From positions 186,001-250,000 of the forward strand of contig NZ_QLLK01000005.1 of NCBI RefSeq assembly GCF_003259505.1: a stretch of 64,000 nt of DNA, written 5' to 3'. Position numbers and translations under genes: made by a program. Positions within the stretch are counted from its first letter, which is position 1, and every line of letters begins with the position of its first letter. The notes beneath the pieces were generated by a model that worked only from the letters and a program-made list of their open reading frames with translations, was not told the origin of the DNA and did not search any database. Origin of the DNA: Algoriphagus yeomjeoni (GTDB lineage: Bacteria; Bacteroidota; Bacteroidia; Cytophagales; Cyclobacteriaceae). Below, piece by piece: positions 1-9,494 of the stretch.

Positions 1-730
1 GTTTGGCAAATTTGTCGTAATCAATCCCCATCGGGAAGGAATCCACATTGATGATCCTGTTTTCAGCTTGTATGTAGCCACTTTCGCTGGATAGTCCGGT
101 AAGTCTTCCTACCGCACTGAGGAAGTGGCGCATGTCATCATAGGTGTGAAATCCGATCAGATCTGCTCCGCAAACGCCATCCAAGAGCTCTTTTCTCCAA
201 GGTATCATCCGTATGATCTCATAGGAAGGAAAAGGGATATGCTGGAAAAATGCGATAGTAGCATTTGGCAATACTTCTCGAAGCATCTGCGGGAGTAAAA
301 GCAGCTGGTAATCATGAATCCAGATTGTATCGTCTGGTCCTGCTTTTTTCAATATCGCATCACAGAATTTCTGGTTTACACGAACATAAGCATCCCAATG
401 CTCTGGGTTGTATACCATGTATTGGGTGAAATAGTGAAATGCAGGCCACAACGTTTCATTGCTAAATCCCTCGTAAAACTCTTCAACATCCTCCTTAGAG
501 AGGAAAACCGGGGCCATTTTGAGATCGTGAAGTTCAAGGATGATTTCAGCTCTTTGTTCGGGATCGTCAACAGTATTTCCAGGCCATCCGATCCAAATAT
601 TTTCTCCTTCTTTATAGATTGACCCAAGACCAGTGGCTAATCCTCCAGCACTTGGTTTAAATTCAAATCTGCCATTGCGATGACGAAGACTGATAGGAAG
701 GCGATTGGAAACGATAATGGTTTTTGACAT
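1..730 (-). CDS. otsA: Trehalose-6-phosphate synthase (GT20), N-terminal part, cut by window edge
   Basis: The protein makes trehalose 6-phosphate from a nucleotide-activated glucose and glucose 6-phosphate in the cytoplasm. The 243 visible residues start MSKTIIVSNRLPI and contain the glycine loop PSAGGLATGL, WIGWPG, HDYQLLLLPQML and FFQHIPFPS, all standard in the N-terminal Rossmann domain of GT20 synthases. The start codon at 728-730 is the only good one and gives the usual family N-terminus. The C-terminal half lies beyond position 1, so I cannot tell whether a trehalose-phosphatase domain is fused, as is common in Bacteroidota. No regulatory site is clear upstream. Confidence 0.93.
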   Translation of the reverse strand, partial: MSKTIIVSNRLPISLRHRNGRFEFKPSAGGLATGLGSIYKEGENIWIGWPGNTVDDPEQRAEIILELHDLKMAPVFLSKEDVEEFYEGFSNETLWPAFHYFTQYMVYNPEHWDAYVRVNQKFCDAILKKAGPDDTIWIHDYQLLLLPQMLREVLPNATIAFFQHIPFPSYEIIRMIPWRKELLDGVCGADLIGFHTYDDMRHFLSAVGRLTGLSSESGYIQAENRIINVDSFPMGIDYDKFAK

Positions 731-873
731 ATATAGGTAGTTTAAAAACAAGAAAAGGAAAAGTCCAATTCAAAAAGGTGAGAAGTTAAGATAAAGAATA
801 TCCGCCAAAATATAAACAAGAAGAGACTTAATGAGTTTAATCAATCACTGTATTTCATGATTTGATAACAAAA

Positions 874-898
874 AAGCACCCGGTTGTTCGGGTGCTTT
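874..898 (-). terminator. Intrinsic terminator of the haloperoxidase-like gene
   Basis: Read on the minus strand this is a 9-bp stem (AAGCACCCG/CGGGTGCTT) with a 6-nt loop followed by a T run. It begins just after the stop codon at 904 and ends that transcription unit before the trehalose synthase gene. Confidence 0.85.
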
Positions 899-903
899 CA
901 AGT

Positions 904-2244
904 TTATTTGCTGGCTACATTTTTTGGTTTTGTGTCCACTTTTGTCCAGATGAATTTAGCCAAATCCCTTCCTTCCGTAATACCATATTCAATGGCTGGA
1001 CGGTAATGGATTCCTCCGTAGAATCTACTTAGTGCGGCTTCTTCAGCGGCTTGGGAGAAGGAGTCAAACTCTCTTATCGGTAAGCCATAAGCTACTTCAG
1101 AGCTGTCGACAATATGAAACTCATCGCCAAACAAATGTGCCAAGGTGTAGGCTGAAGCTGCCGAAGCCACACTATGTCCGCTGGTATGCTCGGGGAATGG
1201 TGGCGTCTGTAAAAGTGGCACCCACTGCTCATCTATATGTTGGTTGATGTATGTTTCTGGTCTGATGACGTTGCTGCGGTATTTCTCATCCCAGCAGGAA
1301 ATAAAGGCTTCGTTCAGAGAGATACTTGTCATAGCCAAAGCCTCGGCAGTTCCTTTCCAGTCTTTTTCCGCTGCTTTGGATGCAATAGCCGCTATACTCA
1401 TCCAGTGTCCGCCTGGGGTAATTTTCTTTTCCGCAAACATCACATGGCCTTTTACATTCATTTTGTATGGATTACAATCCCAGAAAAGCGCAATTTCTTT
1501 TTGCTCCTCAGTAGCTGCCTTGTCCACATCATAGACTTCCTTAGCTACTTTGAAGAATTCACTATCCGGATCTGTAGAAAATGCAGGAGGTGGTAGTGGT
1601 TTGAATTGGGAAGCAGAGTCAAGAACAAAGGTTCTTATTTTATTCCAGTGTGGTTCAATTGCCTCCATGTAAGCAGGAGGAGTTGGTTGCCATGTTCCTT
1701 CTTCTTCAGTTATAGTGAATTTTGGAAATGATCGGCTTTGATGGTAATTATCTTTGGATGAATAGGCTTTGATTACATCTCCTACTTCTTTGCCGAAGGC
1801 TATGGATGCTTCAAACACATCATCAGGAATACCTTTTTCTTTTAAAGCTTCATAAGCTGCATCTCTGTGCTCGTTCATCAATTCCTCAGAAAAGATCAAT
1901 CCCGTTCCAACGTAGTAGTAGGCTGCCAGAGAAGCCAAGGGTGGGTACACTTTTTCGGAAGGGGAAAAAGCCACTTTCTCCGAACCATTTAATTGTCCCA
2001 TGAGAGAAACGTAATTCGGATCTACAGAAGCCGCCACTTCATAAGCTGCAAGAGAAGCATAGCTGTAGATTCTCGCCGCTACGGGAGGGGAGAAAATATC
2101 GTGGATGATCACTTCTGTGATTTTATTCTGTGCTTCACTGAGATAATGCCCATCTGTGATGGCTTGGGAATAATCGACTTCTTTTGCGCAGGATATTGCT
2201 GTGAATAGCAAACATATGCCAAATATGGATTTTAGTAAACGCAT
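904..2244 (-). CDS. Vanadium-dependent haloperoxidase / PAP2-superfamily lipoprotein
   Basis: The 446-residue protein carries the oxyanion site shared by vanadium haloperoxidases and PAP2 acid phosphatases: K321-x6-R328-P329, T354-S355-G356-H357-S358, and S406-R407-x5-H413. Family members oxidise halides with peroxide or hydrolyse phosphoesters; sequence alone does not decide which. The usual Pro before SGH is Thr here, and the Asp often found four residues after the last His is Ala. I place the start at 2244 because MRLLKSIFGICLLFTAISC is a clean lipoprotein signal (Cys19). A longer reading to 2382 would put 46 hydrophilic residues in front of it and run across the predicted promoter. The product is probably an exported lipoprotein. 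It has its own promoter and terminator next to the FG-GAP genes. Confidence 0.88.
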   Translation of the reverse strand: MRLLKSIFGICLLFTAISCAKEVDYSQAITDGHYLSEAQNKITEVIIHDIFSPPVAARIYSYASLAAYEVAASVDPNYVSLMGQLNGSEKVAFSPSEKVYPPLASLAAYYYVGTGLIFSEELMNEHRDAAYEALKEKGIPDDVFEASIAFGKEVGDVIKAYSSKDNYHQSRSFPKFTITEEEGTWQPTPPAYMEAIEPHWNKIRTFVLDSASQFKPLPPPAFSTDPDSEFFKVAKEVYDVDKAATEEQKEIALFWDCNPYKMNVKGHVMFAEKKITPGGHWMSIAAIASKAAEKDWKGTAEALAMTSISLNEAFISCWDEKYRSNVIRPETYINQHIDEQWVPLLQTPPFPEHTSGHSVASAASAYTLAHLFGDEFHIVDSSEVAYGLPIREFDSFSQAAEEAALSRFYGGIHYRPAIEYGITEGRDLAKFIWTKVDTKPKNVASK

Positions 2245-2338
2245 TTTAATATCTGATTGAATCAATTGGGCTATAAATTTAAGGTAATCAGGCGCCAAGC
2301 TCAAGCTTTTTAAGAAATGATAACCTAGTGTGGGTTGG

Positions 2339-2369
2339 CAAAAGTATTGGAAATTAGGCTTTAAGCAAA
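2339..2369 (-). promoter_or_regulatory. Bacteroidota-type promoter for the haloperoxidase-like gene
   Basis: On the minus strand TTTG (2366-2369) lies 19 nt before TACTTTTG (2339-2346), a full match to the TTTG-N19-21-TAnnTTTG consensus. Transcription would start near 2332, leaving a leader of about 90 nt before the ATG at 2244. This supports the shorter start and separate transcription from the upstream FG-GAP gene. Confidence 0.7.
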
Positions 2370-2423
2370 TGATTTTGCTCACCTTTTCAGCCTATAAATC
2401 AATCATTGTGCATTTTTTGAATC

Positions 2424-5400
2424 TCACTTGTACTCCCAGATTTCAGCTTCGGCACTGTTTTTTACCACCAGAAGTTTTCTGTTTTCCAGAAGTCCAAATG
2501 CCCGGATATCCCCATCTATTTTGAGGCCATGGGCTGCATTTTCCCAATAATCAAATGTTCCATCTCCTTTACCTAATAATACCTCGCCATAGCTGGCGTC
2601 GTATTTTCCGGCTTCCGGTTTTGCTTGGGCTAGGTTTCCTCCCAGAATCAAATCCAAATTTCCATCCTTATTTAAATCTAAAACTGCAATTGCAAAAACG
2701 TAGGAGCGTTGAGCTAGGATAGGAAATGGTTTCCAGGAAAATTTCCCGTTTCCTTCATTTATGAGCACTCCGGATTCAAGATTATTTACTTCGTTGATGA
2801 TGGATTGATCAATAATATCTGAAGGGAAAATATCTGTCAAAGATTTATTATTGTAATTACTGTAGCGGATGTATTTCTTTTTCACAGAGGGTATTTGACG
2901 CTCAAGTTCATGTTTCAGTGTATAGGGAATTTGGACTCCTCCAACTTCTTGTGCGAAAATATGCTCGATAGATCCATTTTGATCAAAATCATTCAAGTAC
3001 ATTTTTACAGGGGAGTCAGCGGAGATTTTGAATCGTGAGTTCAGCCCATTGTTGCCCAAAATCAAATCTGGAAGCCCATCGTTATTTAAATCCGCTACAT
3101 TCACTGCCCGGTACCAGCCTTTCAATGTTTCAAGTTCTGGCATTTCAATTCTTTCGAATTGGCCATTTTTATTTTTCAGAAAGATTGGTGCGGTCCATTC
3201 ACCTACCAAAACCAAATCATCGCTTCCATCCTGATCCCAATCAAGTACGGCGGCATCTGTTATCATTCCGAGATTTTTCAAACTTGGGGCCAGTGTAGCC
3301 GACTTTTCAGTGAATTTACCCTTCCCGTCATTAACCCAAAGCTGACTGTTTGCTGGGGCGCCATAGGTGAAAGGAACCAGTCTTCCTCCTACAAATAAAT
3401 CAAGTGCTCCGTCTTTGTTGATGTCGATTAGTTTCACAGAGCTGCTGCTGCCGAAAACTGTGGTGAATCCAGCGGATAGATTCTTGGTGAAATTTCCTTT
3501 ACTGTCATTTAAATACAATCGATCCGCCAGGTCTATTGACCCGAAACCGGATTCATTACCTCCTGATGTCACAAACAAATCCAGGTCTCCATCACCATCT
3601 GCATCGAAAAATATTGCATCGGTATCCTCTGATGCGTTGTCTTGAATAAATGCTTCTTGTGGACTTTCATAGTATTTTCCGGATGGGGAAGCGAGAAAGA
3701 GTTTTGCCGTGAAGGTTTTGGCTCCGCCAAAAAAGAGGTCCTCTAGCCCATCACCGTTTACATCAGCTTTAGCAAACGCCGGTCCCTCAGTGGAATACAT
3801 GATATATGTCAGTCGGTCTCGATCAAAATCCACAAATGGATTTTCTTCATGAAGGAAACTCAAACCTGAGTTTTCAACTTTGCTGAATTGTTGGTTGTTA
3901 GGCTTTTCAAAAAAGGATGTTCCAGAAGGGAGTTCGCCAGCATCTTCCCAATTCAATACTAATAGCTGATCGGCAACTTGATTTTTTAATTCCGTGTATT
4001 TTCCATCAGGCCAAAGAACTTCAATAGATTCAATCACTTTCAAATCCCCTAAACCAATTGTGATTTTCGGGTCTACAGATGACTGAAAACCGCGATTGGG
4101 CATTTGCTCTGTATAGAATATTTGGTCTCCTGATTTTAAACGGATCTGTGTTCCTACAGCCTGTGTGTTTTTTCCTTTTCCCTTCAGTTGCAACTGAACA
4201 AAGTGATGAGTGGGATTGATAGATTTCCCCTGATTTTTAAAAATCTGAGCAGGTTGATTGACATTATTTACCACCAGATCGAGTGTGCCGTCGTTGTTTA
4301 AGTCTCCGTATGCAGCTCCGTTCGAATGGATCGCTTTACCAAGCCCCCAATCGTCTACGATATTTTCAAACTTTAAATTACCCAGATTACGAAAAGCATA
4401 ATTTGAGATGGGATTGATAGGAATTGGGTCCACAAGTGCTTTGAAATTGACGCCTTCCTGGGAGATGATTTGACTTTTGGTTTTATCGTCGTCGATAAAA
4501 TTCAAGTAATCCAGGTCAGTGATGTCCTGATAGATGCCATTCGCTACAAAAATATCTCTTAACCCATCATTGTCCATGTCAAACATCAGCGCTCCCCAAC
4601 TCCAATCTGTGGCTTCTACATTGCTGAGTCTGCCTATTTCACTGAAGGTCCCGTCTCCATTGTTCAGATGGAGCATATTGCGGGAAAGCTGATAGTGGTA
4701 CCCGTAAGTCTTGTTGAATTGGTATTTGTCCCAATTTTCAAAAGTCGTAACCTGCTTCAGCCTGACTTGTGATTCAGGAAGCATATCAGTTACAAAAATA
4801 TCCAAAAGGCCGTCGCCATTGATATCGGCGATGTCTGCACCCATAGATGCTGCGCTGATAGAGCGCATAGACTTTTCCAAGGATTCTGAGAAAGTACCAT
4901 CTTGATTGTTGATGTAGAGGTAGTCCTTTTCGAAGAAATCATTGGAGATGAAAATGTCGGGCCAGGTGTCCTGATCGACATCCCCGATCGTAATCCCCAG
5001 ACCAAAACCGATGACTGAGCCATAGATGCCGGCTTCTTCGGATACATCTTTGAATATCCCAGCATCATTTCTAAAAAGTTTGTCACCGCCTACATTGTCC
5101 CGTTTGATTCGTTCGTTTTGCATTTTGTTAAACGAGCCGATTGCCTGATAGGAATTATTCAATAAATAGACGTCTAGATCGCCATCTTTGTCATAATCGA
5201 AAAAAACTGCATGGGTGGAAAATCCCTGGTCTGCCAGACCATAAGCCTCTGCCATTTCTAGAAAAGTCCCATCTCCCTGATTGATAAAAAGTTCATTTTG
5301 TTTGTTGTCACCGGAAATGTCCCCGGAATTGCAAACATAGATATCCAGAAATCCATCCCCATCTACATCAGCCATGGAGACGCCTGTGCTCCAAGCGCGC

Positions 5401-5726
5401 GTTCCGGCCACCCCTGCTTGCTCAGTTATATCTTCAAATTTGAACTCCCCTTTGTTAAGATAAAGTTTATTCGGACCTAGGTTGGCTGTAAGATATAGGT
5501 CCGCCAGCCCATCGTTGTTAATATCCCCAATGGCTACTCCGCCTCCATTATAATAGTTTCGGTAAGTAAAAATATTGAAATCTTCACTAAAGCTTAAGTC
5601 GTTTCGGAAATCTACCCCGGAACTCGCACCGTCAATTTCCTGAAAAAGGGTAGCTCGTTTTTCAGTTTCTTCCTTGCAGGAAAAAAGTAAAACTACGATG
5701 ATTAGGCTTGCAATTTGGTTCCTCAT
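2424..5726 (-). CDS. FG-GAP/VCBS-repeat lipoprotein with ASPIC/UnbV domain (paralogue 1)
   Basis: This 1100-residue protein has a lipoprotein signal with lipobox LFSC (Cys17). Fourteen Ca-binding-loop repeats of the type DxNxDGxxDL/I are visible, for example DVDGDGFLDIY and DINKDGALDLF. Seven precede and seven follow an ASPIC/UnbV domain at about residues 509-590 (key strings NRGFQSS and WPDGKYTEL). I infer two seven-bladed beta-propellers joined by the ASPIC domain. Between the last two repeats lies a charged helical stretch containing RQIPSVKKKY and NNKSLTDIFP that is also present in the two paralogues. The function of such CRTAC1-like proteins in bacteria is unknown; a surface binding or scaffold role is an inference. 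Its start overlaps the stop of the small upstream ORF by 4 nt. Confidence 0.92.
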   Translation of the reverse strand: MRNQIASLIIVVLLFSCKEETEKRATLFQEIDGASSGVDFRNDLSFSEDFNIFTYRNYYNGGGVAIGDINNDGLADLYLTANLGPNKLYLNKGEFKFEDITEQAGVAGTRAWSTGVSMADVDGDGFLDIYVCNSGDISGDNKQNELFINQGDGTFLEMAEAYGLADQGFSTHAVFFDYDKDGDLDVYLLNNSYQAIGSFNKMQNERIKRDNVGGDKLFRNDAGIFKDVSEEAGIYGSVIGFGLGITIGDVDQDTWPDIFISNDFFEKDYLYINNQDGTFSESLEKSMRSISAASMGADIADINGDGLLDIFVTDMLPESQVRLKQVTTFENWDKYQFNKTYGYHYQLSRNMLHLNNGDGTFSEIGRLSNVEATDWSWGALMFDMDNDGLRDIFVANGIYQDITDLDYLNFIDDDKTKSQIISQEGVNFKALVDPIPINPISNYAFRNLGNLKFENIVDDWGLGKAIHSNGAAYGDLNNDGTLDLVVNNVNQPAQIFKNQGKSINPTHHFVQLQLKGKGKNTQAVGTQIRLKSGDQIFYTEQMPNRGFQSSVDPKITIGLGDLKVIESIEVLWPDGKYTELKNQVADQLLVLNWEDAGELPSGTSFFEKPNNQQFSKVENSGLSFLHEENPFVDFDRDRLTYIMYSTEGPAFAKADVNGDGLEDLFFGGAKTFTAKLFLASPSGKYYESPQEAFIQDNASEDTDAIFFDADGDGDLDLFVTSGGNESGFGSIDLADRLYLNDSKGNFTKNLSAGFTTVFGSSSSVKLIDINKDGALDLFVGGRLVPFTYGAPANSQLWVNDGKGKFTEKSATLAPSLKNLGMITDAAVLDWDQDGSDDLVLVGEWTAPIFLKNKNGQFERIEMPELETLKGWYRAVNVADLNNDGLPDLILGNNGLNSRFKISADSPVKMYLNDFDQNGSIEHIFAQEVGGVQIPYTLKHELERQIPSVKKKYIRYSNYNNKSLTDIFPSDIIDQSIINEVNNLESGVLINEGNGKFSWKPFPILAQRSYVFAIAVLDLNKDGNLDLILGGNLAQAKPEAGKYDASYGEVLLGKGDGTFDYWENAAHGLKIDGDIRAFGLLENRKLLVVKNSAEAEIWEYK

Positions 5727-6151
5727 GAAATGCTCTTATTCTTTATTTTTTTCTCTGAAGACCGATCCGAAATTTCAAGACGCAGATCTGAGAAGTACTT
5801 TTGGAAGGCTCTGATTTGCTGGTGTTTTTTCACTTTAAACTGGAGTTCTCCCTCACTTTTCAAATCGATAAATCCAGCATTAGTTGGAATCCAAGTTGGT
5901 CTTTTGGGTTGATTTTTAATCGAAAGATTGGTGGATTTAATAATTAAATTTTTCTGTCTGTTCATTTCCGCGGAAGTTCCAAAGCTTGATTTTCTAACCC
6001 TTCCCTGCTCTTGTTCCATGGAATTTTGTTTGACTTGATCCCAAAAATAAAATTCTTTTCTATCTCTTCCTTTGTAGCGGGATTGGAGTGAGAAAAGAAA
6101 AAGGGGCAAAGCAGAATTAATCGCGGAATTCAAAAACCAAGGGTTTATCAT
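5723..6151 (-). CDS. Hypothetical 142-residue protein between two FG-GAP genes
   Basis: I do not recognise this ORF. It fills the gap between two FG-GAP paralogues on the same strand. Its TGA overlaps the ATG of the downstream gene by 4 nt, and its first ATG lies 35 nt inside the upstream gene. The product is rich in Lys, Arg, Ser and Gln, has a short hydrophobic patch near residues 10-22 (SALPLFLFSL) and no complete signal peptide or lipobox. Internal Met codons at residues 45 and 63 could be the true start. The 4-nt overlap suggests translational coupling, but the composition gives no fold, so it may also be non-coding spacer that happens to be open. Confidence 0.4.
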   Translation of the reverse strand: MINPWFLNSAINSALPLFLFSLQSRYKGRDRKEFYFWDQVKQNSMEQEQGRVRKSSFGTSAEMNRQKNLIIKSTNLSIKNQPKRPTWIPTNAGFIDLKSEGELQFKVKKHQQIRAFQKYFSDLRLEISDRSSEKKIKNKSIS

Positions 6152-9100
6152 TATTTCGTAATACTACTAAATTTGGTTTGTTTTCAAGACTGATTTGAAT
6201 AAAGTCCCGAATTTCACCGGGAACAAACAGACCACTTTCTTCAGGCTTTAGAATTTTCCACTGATTTTTTCCATTAGGTTTCAGGACCCAGCCATAGCTT
6301 CCCATTTGACTCCCCAATTCTGGCTTGATCCGGCTTTGATTTCCTCCAAAAATCAAGAAGGACTCCCCAGTTTTTCCAGGAATGGAAGTGATGGAGTAGA
6401 CTGGAGCAGATTGGATTTCAAGGGGTAAATCAGTGCGTAGAAAATTGCCGGTTCCATCGTTTATCCAAAGGCTGGTTTCTAGAATTCCAGCTGTTAAAGT
6501 TAAGGAATTTGCCCAAACAGCTTCTGGGAAAAGTTCTTCTAAAGATTTGTTTTGGTAGGATTCATAGGTTAGCAATTGCTTTCGTAAAGAGGGGATTTGA
6601 CGGAGCAAGGCAGGTTTAAGCACCCATGGAATTGTTCTTTCATTTTCGTATTGCGAAAGAATCTGATCTAAGGTTCCATTTTGATCAAAGTCGTTTAGGA
6701 TCATTCTAAGCTGAGAGCTGCTGTGGCTTCGAAGTCGTGAATTTAAGCCGTGATTTCCGGCAAGAATGTCGGGATATCCATCGTTATTCACATCTGAAAC
6801 AAACAGGCAATTCCAAAGGCCACTGGTATTTTCGAAACCAAAATCGTTCGTTTTTTCAATCAATTTATTTCCCTCAAAACTGAAAATCCTAATAGACATC
6901 CACTCACCGGCGACAATGATTTCAAGTGTTCCATCTCCATCCAAATCTGCCAAATCAGCGGAGGTCAGCATCCCGATTTTTGAGAGTTCAGGGTTGAGAC
7001 TTTGAGAAATTTGCTTAAAATTTCCTGTTCCATCATTTTCCCAGACTTGTAGCCCTGTTGGGATTCCATATGCAAATGGAATGACCCGGCTGCCGACGAT
7101 CAAATCCAAATCTCCGTCCTCGTCAAAATCCATAGGAAGTAGAAAGGCAGTCGGGTTTGAAGAAAAGTATTGAGGGGACTTTTGAAAATTTCCAGTTCCA
7201 TCATTGAGGTAAAGCCGGTCTGAATATGCCAGGGAATTATCTCCAAACTCGATTCCACCACTACCTACGAGCAAATCCGGTTTTCCATCTTGATTCGCAT
7301 CAAAAAAAAGAGCCGTGACATCTTCAGAAATGGCATCCGAAGCAAAGAGTTCTGTTTGTTTGGAAATGAATTCGCCATTTGAGTTTTGAAATAACAAAAC
7401 AGAGGCTTGTTCTTTCGCTCCCGGAATAAAAAGATCATCCAACCCATCACCATTCACATCTGCTTTGGCAGCTTTTGGTCCCTCGTTGCTGATCATCCAA
7501 AATCGTAATCGATCTCGATCAAAATCTATAAAGTTACTCTCCTGATGCTGAAAAGGGATTTTTGAAACTTTTTGAGCGAAAAGCTGGGCTGGAAATTCTT
7601 CTAAATCGGGTTTGGCATTTTCATCTTTCTCGGGTGAGAGTTTCAATACTTGATTGGTCTGAACGTCTCTGATGATTTGGGTTTTGCCATCAGGCCAAAT
7701 AATCTCCAGGGAATCGAGTTTTTCTACTGAACCCAGGCCAAAATGCAACCTAGGGTCTACCGATGACATGTATCCTTTGACTGGCTGATACTCTTGAAAA
7801 AGCTTTTTATCTGCAGTGTAAGCGGTAATTTTTGTGCCAAATTCCTGACCTAGTTCTATGCTGAGATAGTTGCCTATTTTTTTGTCCGAACTGGTATTCC
7901 TGTATACAAAAGCCCGGTCATTTAAATTATTGATCACCAAATCCAGATCTCCGTCATTATCCAAATCGCCATAGGCTGATCCAGTGCTGAATGTATGCTG
8001 ATCTAAACCCAGACTTTGAGCAAGGTTTTCAAATTTCCAATTTCCCTGATTTTTAAATAAAAAGTTTTGCTGAGGATTGGATGGAAATGCATCAATCATT
8101 TTAGTCAAAAGGATAGAGTCTTCCTGAAAACCTTTTACTTTCTTCTGATTGTTGACATAGAAATCCACAAAGTCAAAATCAGTCAAATCTTTCACAATTC
8201 CATTGGTGACTAAAATATCTTTCAGTCCATCATTGTCCATGTCGAAAATCAAAGCCCCCCAACTCCAGTCTGTTGCCTCTACGCCTGCCATCCGACTGAC
8301 TTCTGCAAAAATTGGGGTTTGAGTTCCAGGTCTGAATCCCAGATTTCTTTGAAGCGTGTTTCGGGTAAATTGCTGATGATATCCAGCTTTTACATTGGAT
8401 TGAAATTTATCCCAATCTTCGAAAGGGGTCTTCGTTTTGACGCGTGATAGTTCTTTTGGAAGCATTTCGGTGACAAAAATATCTGGACGGGTATCATTGT
8501 CCAGATCAGCAATATCAGCCCCCATACTACCCAGACTTATTTCTGGGAGTAGTTCAGGAAGAACTTCAGTAAATGTCCCGTCTTGGTTGTTGAAATAGAG
8601 ATAATCTCTTTCAAAAAAATCATTAGAAACGTAAAAGTCCGGCCAATTATCATTATTCAAGTCAGCCACTGTGACACCAAGACCATAGCCTATGTTACTA
8701 CCGTAAATTCCAGCCGATTCAGATACATCCGTGAAGCTTGTTCCATCATTCCTGAATAGCTTATTTCCTCCTTCTGGATCACGTGTATCGCGCTGCCCAA
8801 TCCTCAGATCATAAATTCCAATAGATCGTGTCGAATTACTGAGGAGGTACATGTCCAAATCTCCATCCTTGTCAAAATCAAAGAAAACAGCATGTTGACT
8901 CAGCCCTTTTTCAGCAATTCCATACTCGTTGGATTTTTCTGAAAATGTCAGATTCCCAGTATTGATAAAAAGTTCATTGTGGCGTTTTTCGCCGCCTGGA
9001 GGGCCGGATTTGCAAACGTAAATATCCAGAAATCCATCTCCGTTCACGTCGGCCATACTTACTCCAGTAGTCCAATAGCCAGTTGAGTTTAGTCCAGCTT

Positions 9101-9407
9101 GGTCGGTAATGTCTTTAAATTTCAGATTTCCCAGGTTCAGGTAAAGTCTGTTTGAAGTTTGATTTCCTGCCAGGAAAATATCAGTTAGTCCATCGTTATT
9201 AATATCACCTAGCGCTACTCCAGCTCCGTTGTAAAAATTGCGAAAAGTGTAGGGGTTAACTTTTTCGGTATATGCCAGGTCATTTCTGAAGGATATGCCT
9301 GAATCTTCCTCTGAAAGTAGTTGGAACAGCATGTCATCACTTTTCTCTTTTCTATGGCAAGAAAGGCTGGTAAAAAACAGAAGAATAAGAAGGGTTTTTT
9401 GCTTCAT
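6117..9407 (-). CDS. FG-GAP/VCBS-repeat lipoprotein with ASPIC/UnbV domain (paralogue 2)
   Basis: This 1096-residue paralogue has a lipoprotein signal ending TSLSC (Cys17). Thirteen Ca-loop repeats can be counted: seven before the ASPIC/UnbV domain at about 512-587 and six after. The last repeat of paralogue 1 is replaced by a loop-less strand segment near FLIFGGNQSRIKPE. The second half opens with NFIDFDRDRLRFWM and EGPKAAKADVNGDG, matching paralogues 1 and 3. The helical insertion is also present (RQIPSLRKQLLTY, QNKSLEELFP). It is the first gene of the minus-strand unit and diverges from susC across a 1-kb gap. Surface exposure is inferred from the lipobox and context; the ligand is unknown. 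Confidence 0.92.
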   Translation of the reverse strand: MKQKTLLILLFFTSLSCHRKEKSDDMLFQLLSEEDSGISFRNDLAYTEKVNPYTFRNFYNGAGVALGDINNDGLTDIFLAGNQTSNRLYLNLGNLKFKDITDQAGLNSTGYWTTGVSMADVNGDGFLDIYVCKSGPPGGEKRHNELFINTGNLTFSEKSNEYGIAEKGLSQHAVFFDFDKDGDLDMYLLSNSTRSIGIYDLRIGQRDTRDPEGGNKLFRNDGTSFTDVSESAGIYGSNIGYGLGVTVADLNNDNWPDFYVSNDFFERDYLYFNNQDGTFTEVLPELLPEISLGSMGADIADLDNDTRPDIFVTEMLPKELSRVKTKTPFEDWDKFQSNVKAGYHQQFTRNTLQRNLGFRPGTQTPIFAEVSRMAGVEATDWSWGALIFDMDNDGLKDILVTNGIVKDLTDFDFVDFYVNNQKKVKGFQEDSILLTKMIDAFPSNPQQNFLFKNQGNWKFENLAQSLGLDQHTFSTGSAYGDLDNDGDLDLVINNLNDRAFVYRNTSSDKKIGNYLSIELGQEFGTKITAYTADKKLFQEYQPVKGYMSSVDPRLHFGLGSVEKLDSLEIIWPDGKTQIIRDVQTNQVLKLSPEKDENAKPDLEEFPAQLFAQKVSKIPFQHQESNFIDFDRDRLRFWMISNEGPKAAKADVNGDGLDDLFIPGAKEQASVLLFQNSNGEFISKQTELFASDAISEDVTALFFDANQDGKPDLLVGSGGIEFGDNSLAYSDRLYLNDGTGNFQKSPQYFSSNPTAFLLPMDFDEDGDLDLIVGSRVIPFAYGIPTGLQVWENDGTGNFKQISQSLNPELSKIGMLTSADLADLDGDGTLEIIVAGEWMSIRIFSFEGNKLIEKTNDFGFENTSGLWNCLFVSDVNNDGYPDILAGNHGLNSRLRSHSSSQLRMILNDFDQNGTLDQILSQYENERTIPWVLKPALLRQIPSLRKQLLTYESYQNKSLEELFPEAVWANSLTLTAGILETSLWINDGTGNFLRTDLPLEIQSAPVYSITSIPGKTGESFLIFGGNQSRIKPELGSQMGSYGWVLKPNGKNQWKILKPEESGLFVPGEIRDFIQISLENKPNLVVLRNNDKPLVFEFRD

Positions 9408-9463
9408 TGACTATGTTCATAAAACAGGAAATGAACAAAAGTTCAACTCCTTTTTAAATACAT

Positions 9464-9494
9464 CTCAAATTCGAGAACTTAACTGGAATTTGAG
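9464..9494. repeat. Inverted repeat, possible operator
   Basis: CTCAAATTC (9464-9472) and GAATTTGAG (9486-9494) are perfect 9-bp inverted arms separated by 13 nt, about 57-87 bp upstream of the FG-GAP paralogue 2 start. The centre-to-centre spacing of about two helical turns would suit a dimeric regulator, but no protein is known and the arms are AT-rich. Confidence 0.4.

Noticed and set aside
2245..2382. N-terminal extension of the haloperoxidase-like protein by 46 residues
   Set aside because: It would bury the lipoprotein signal and cross the predicted promoter at 2339-2369.
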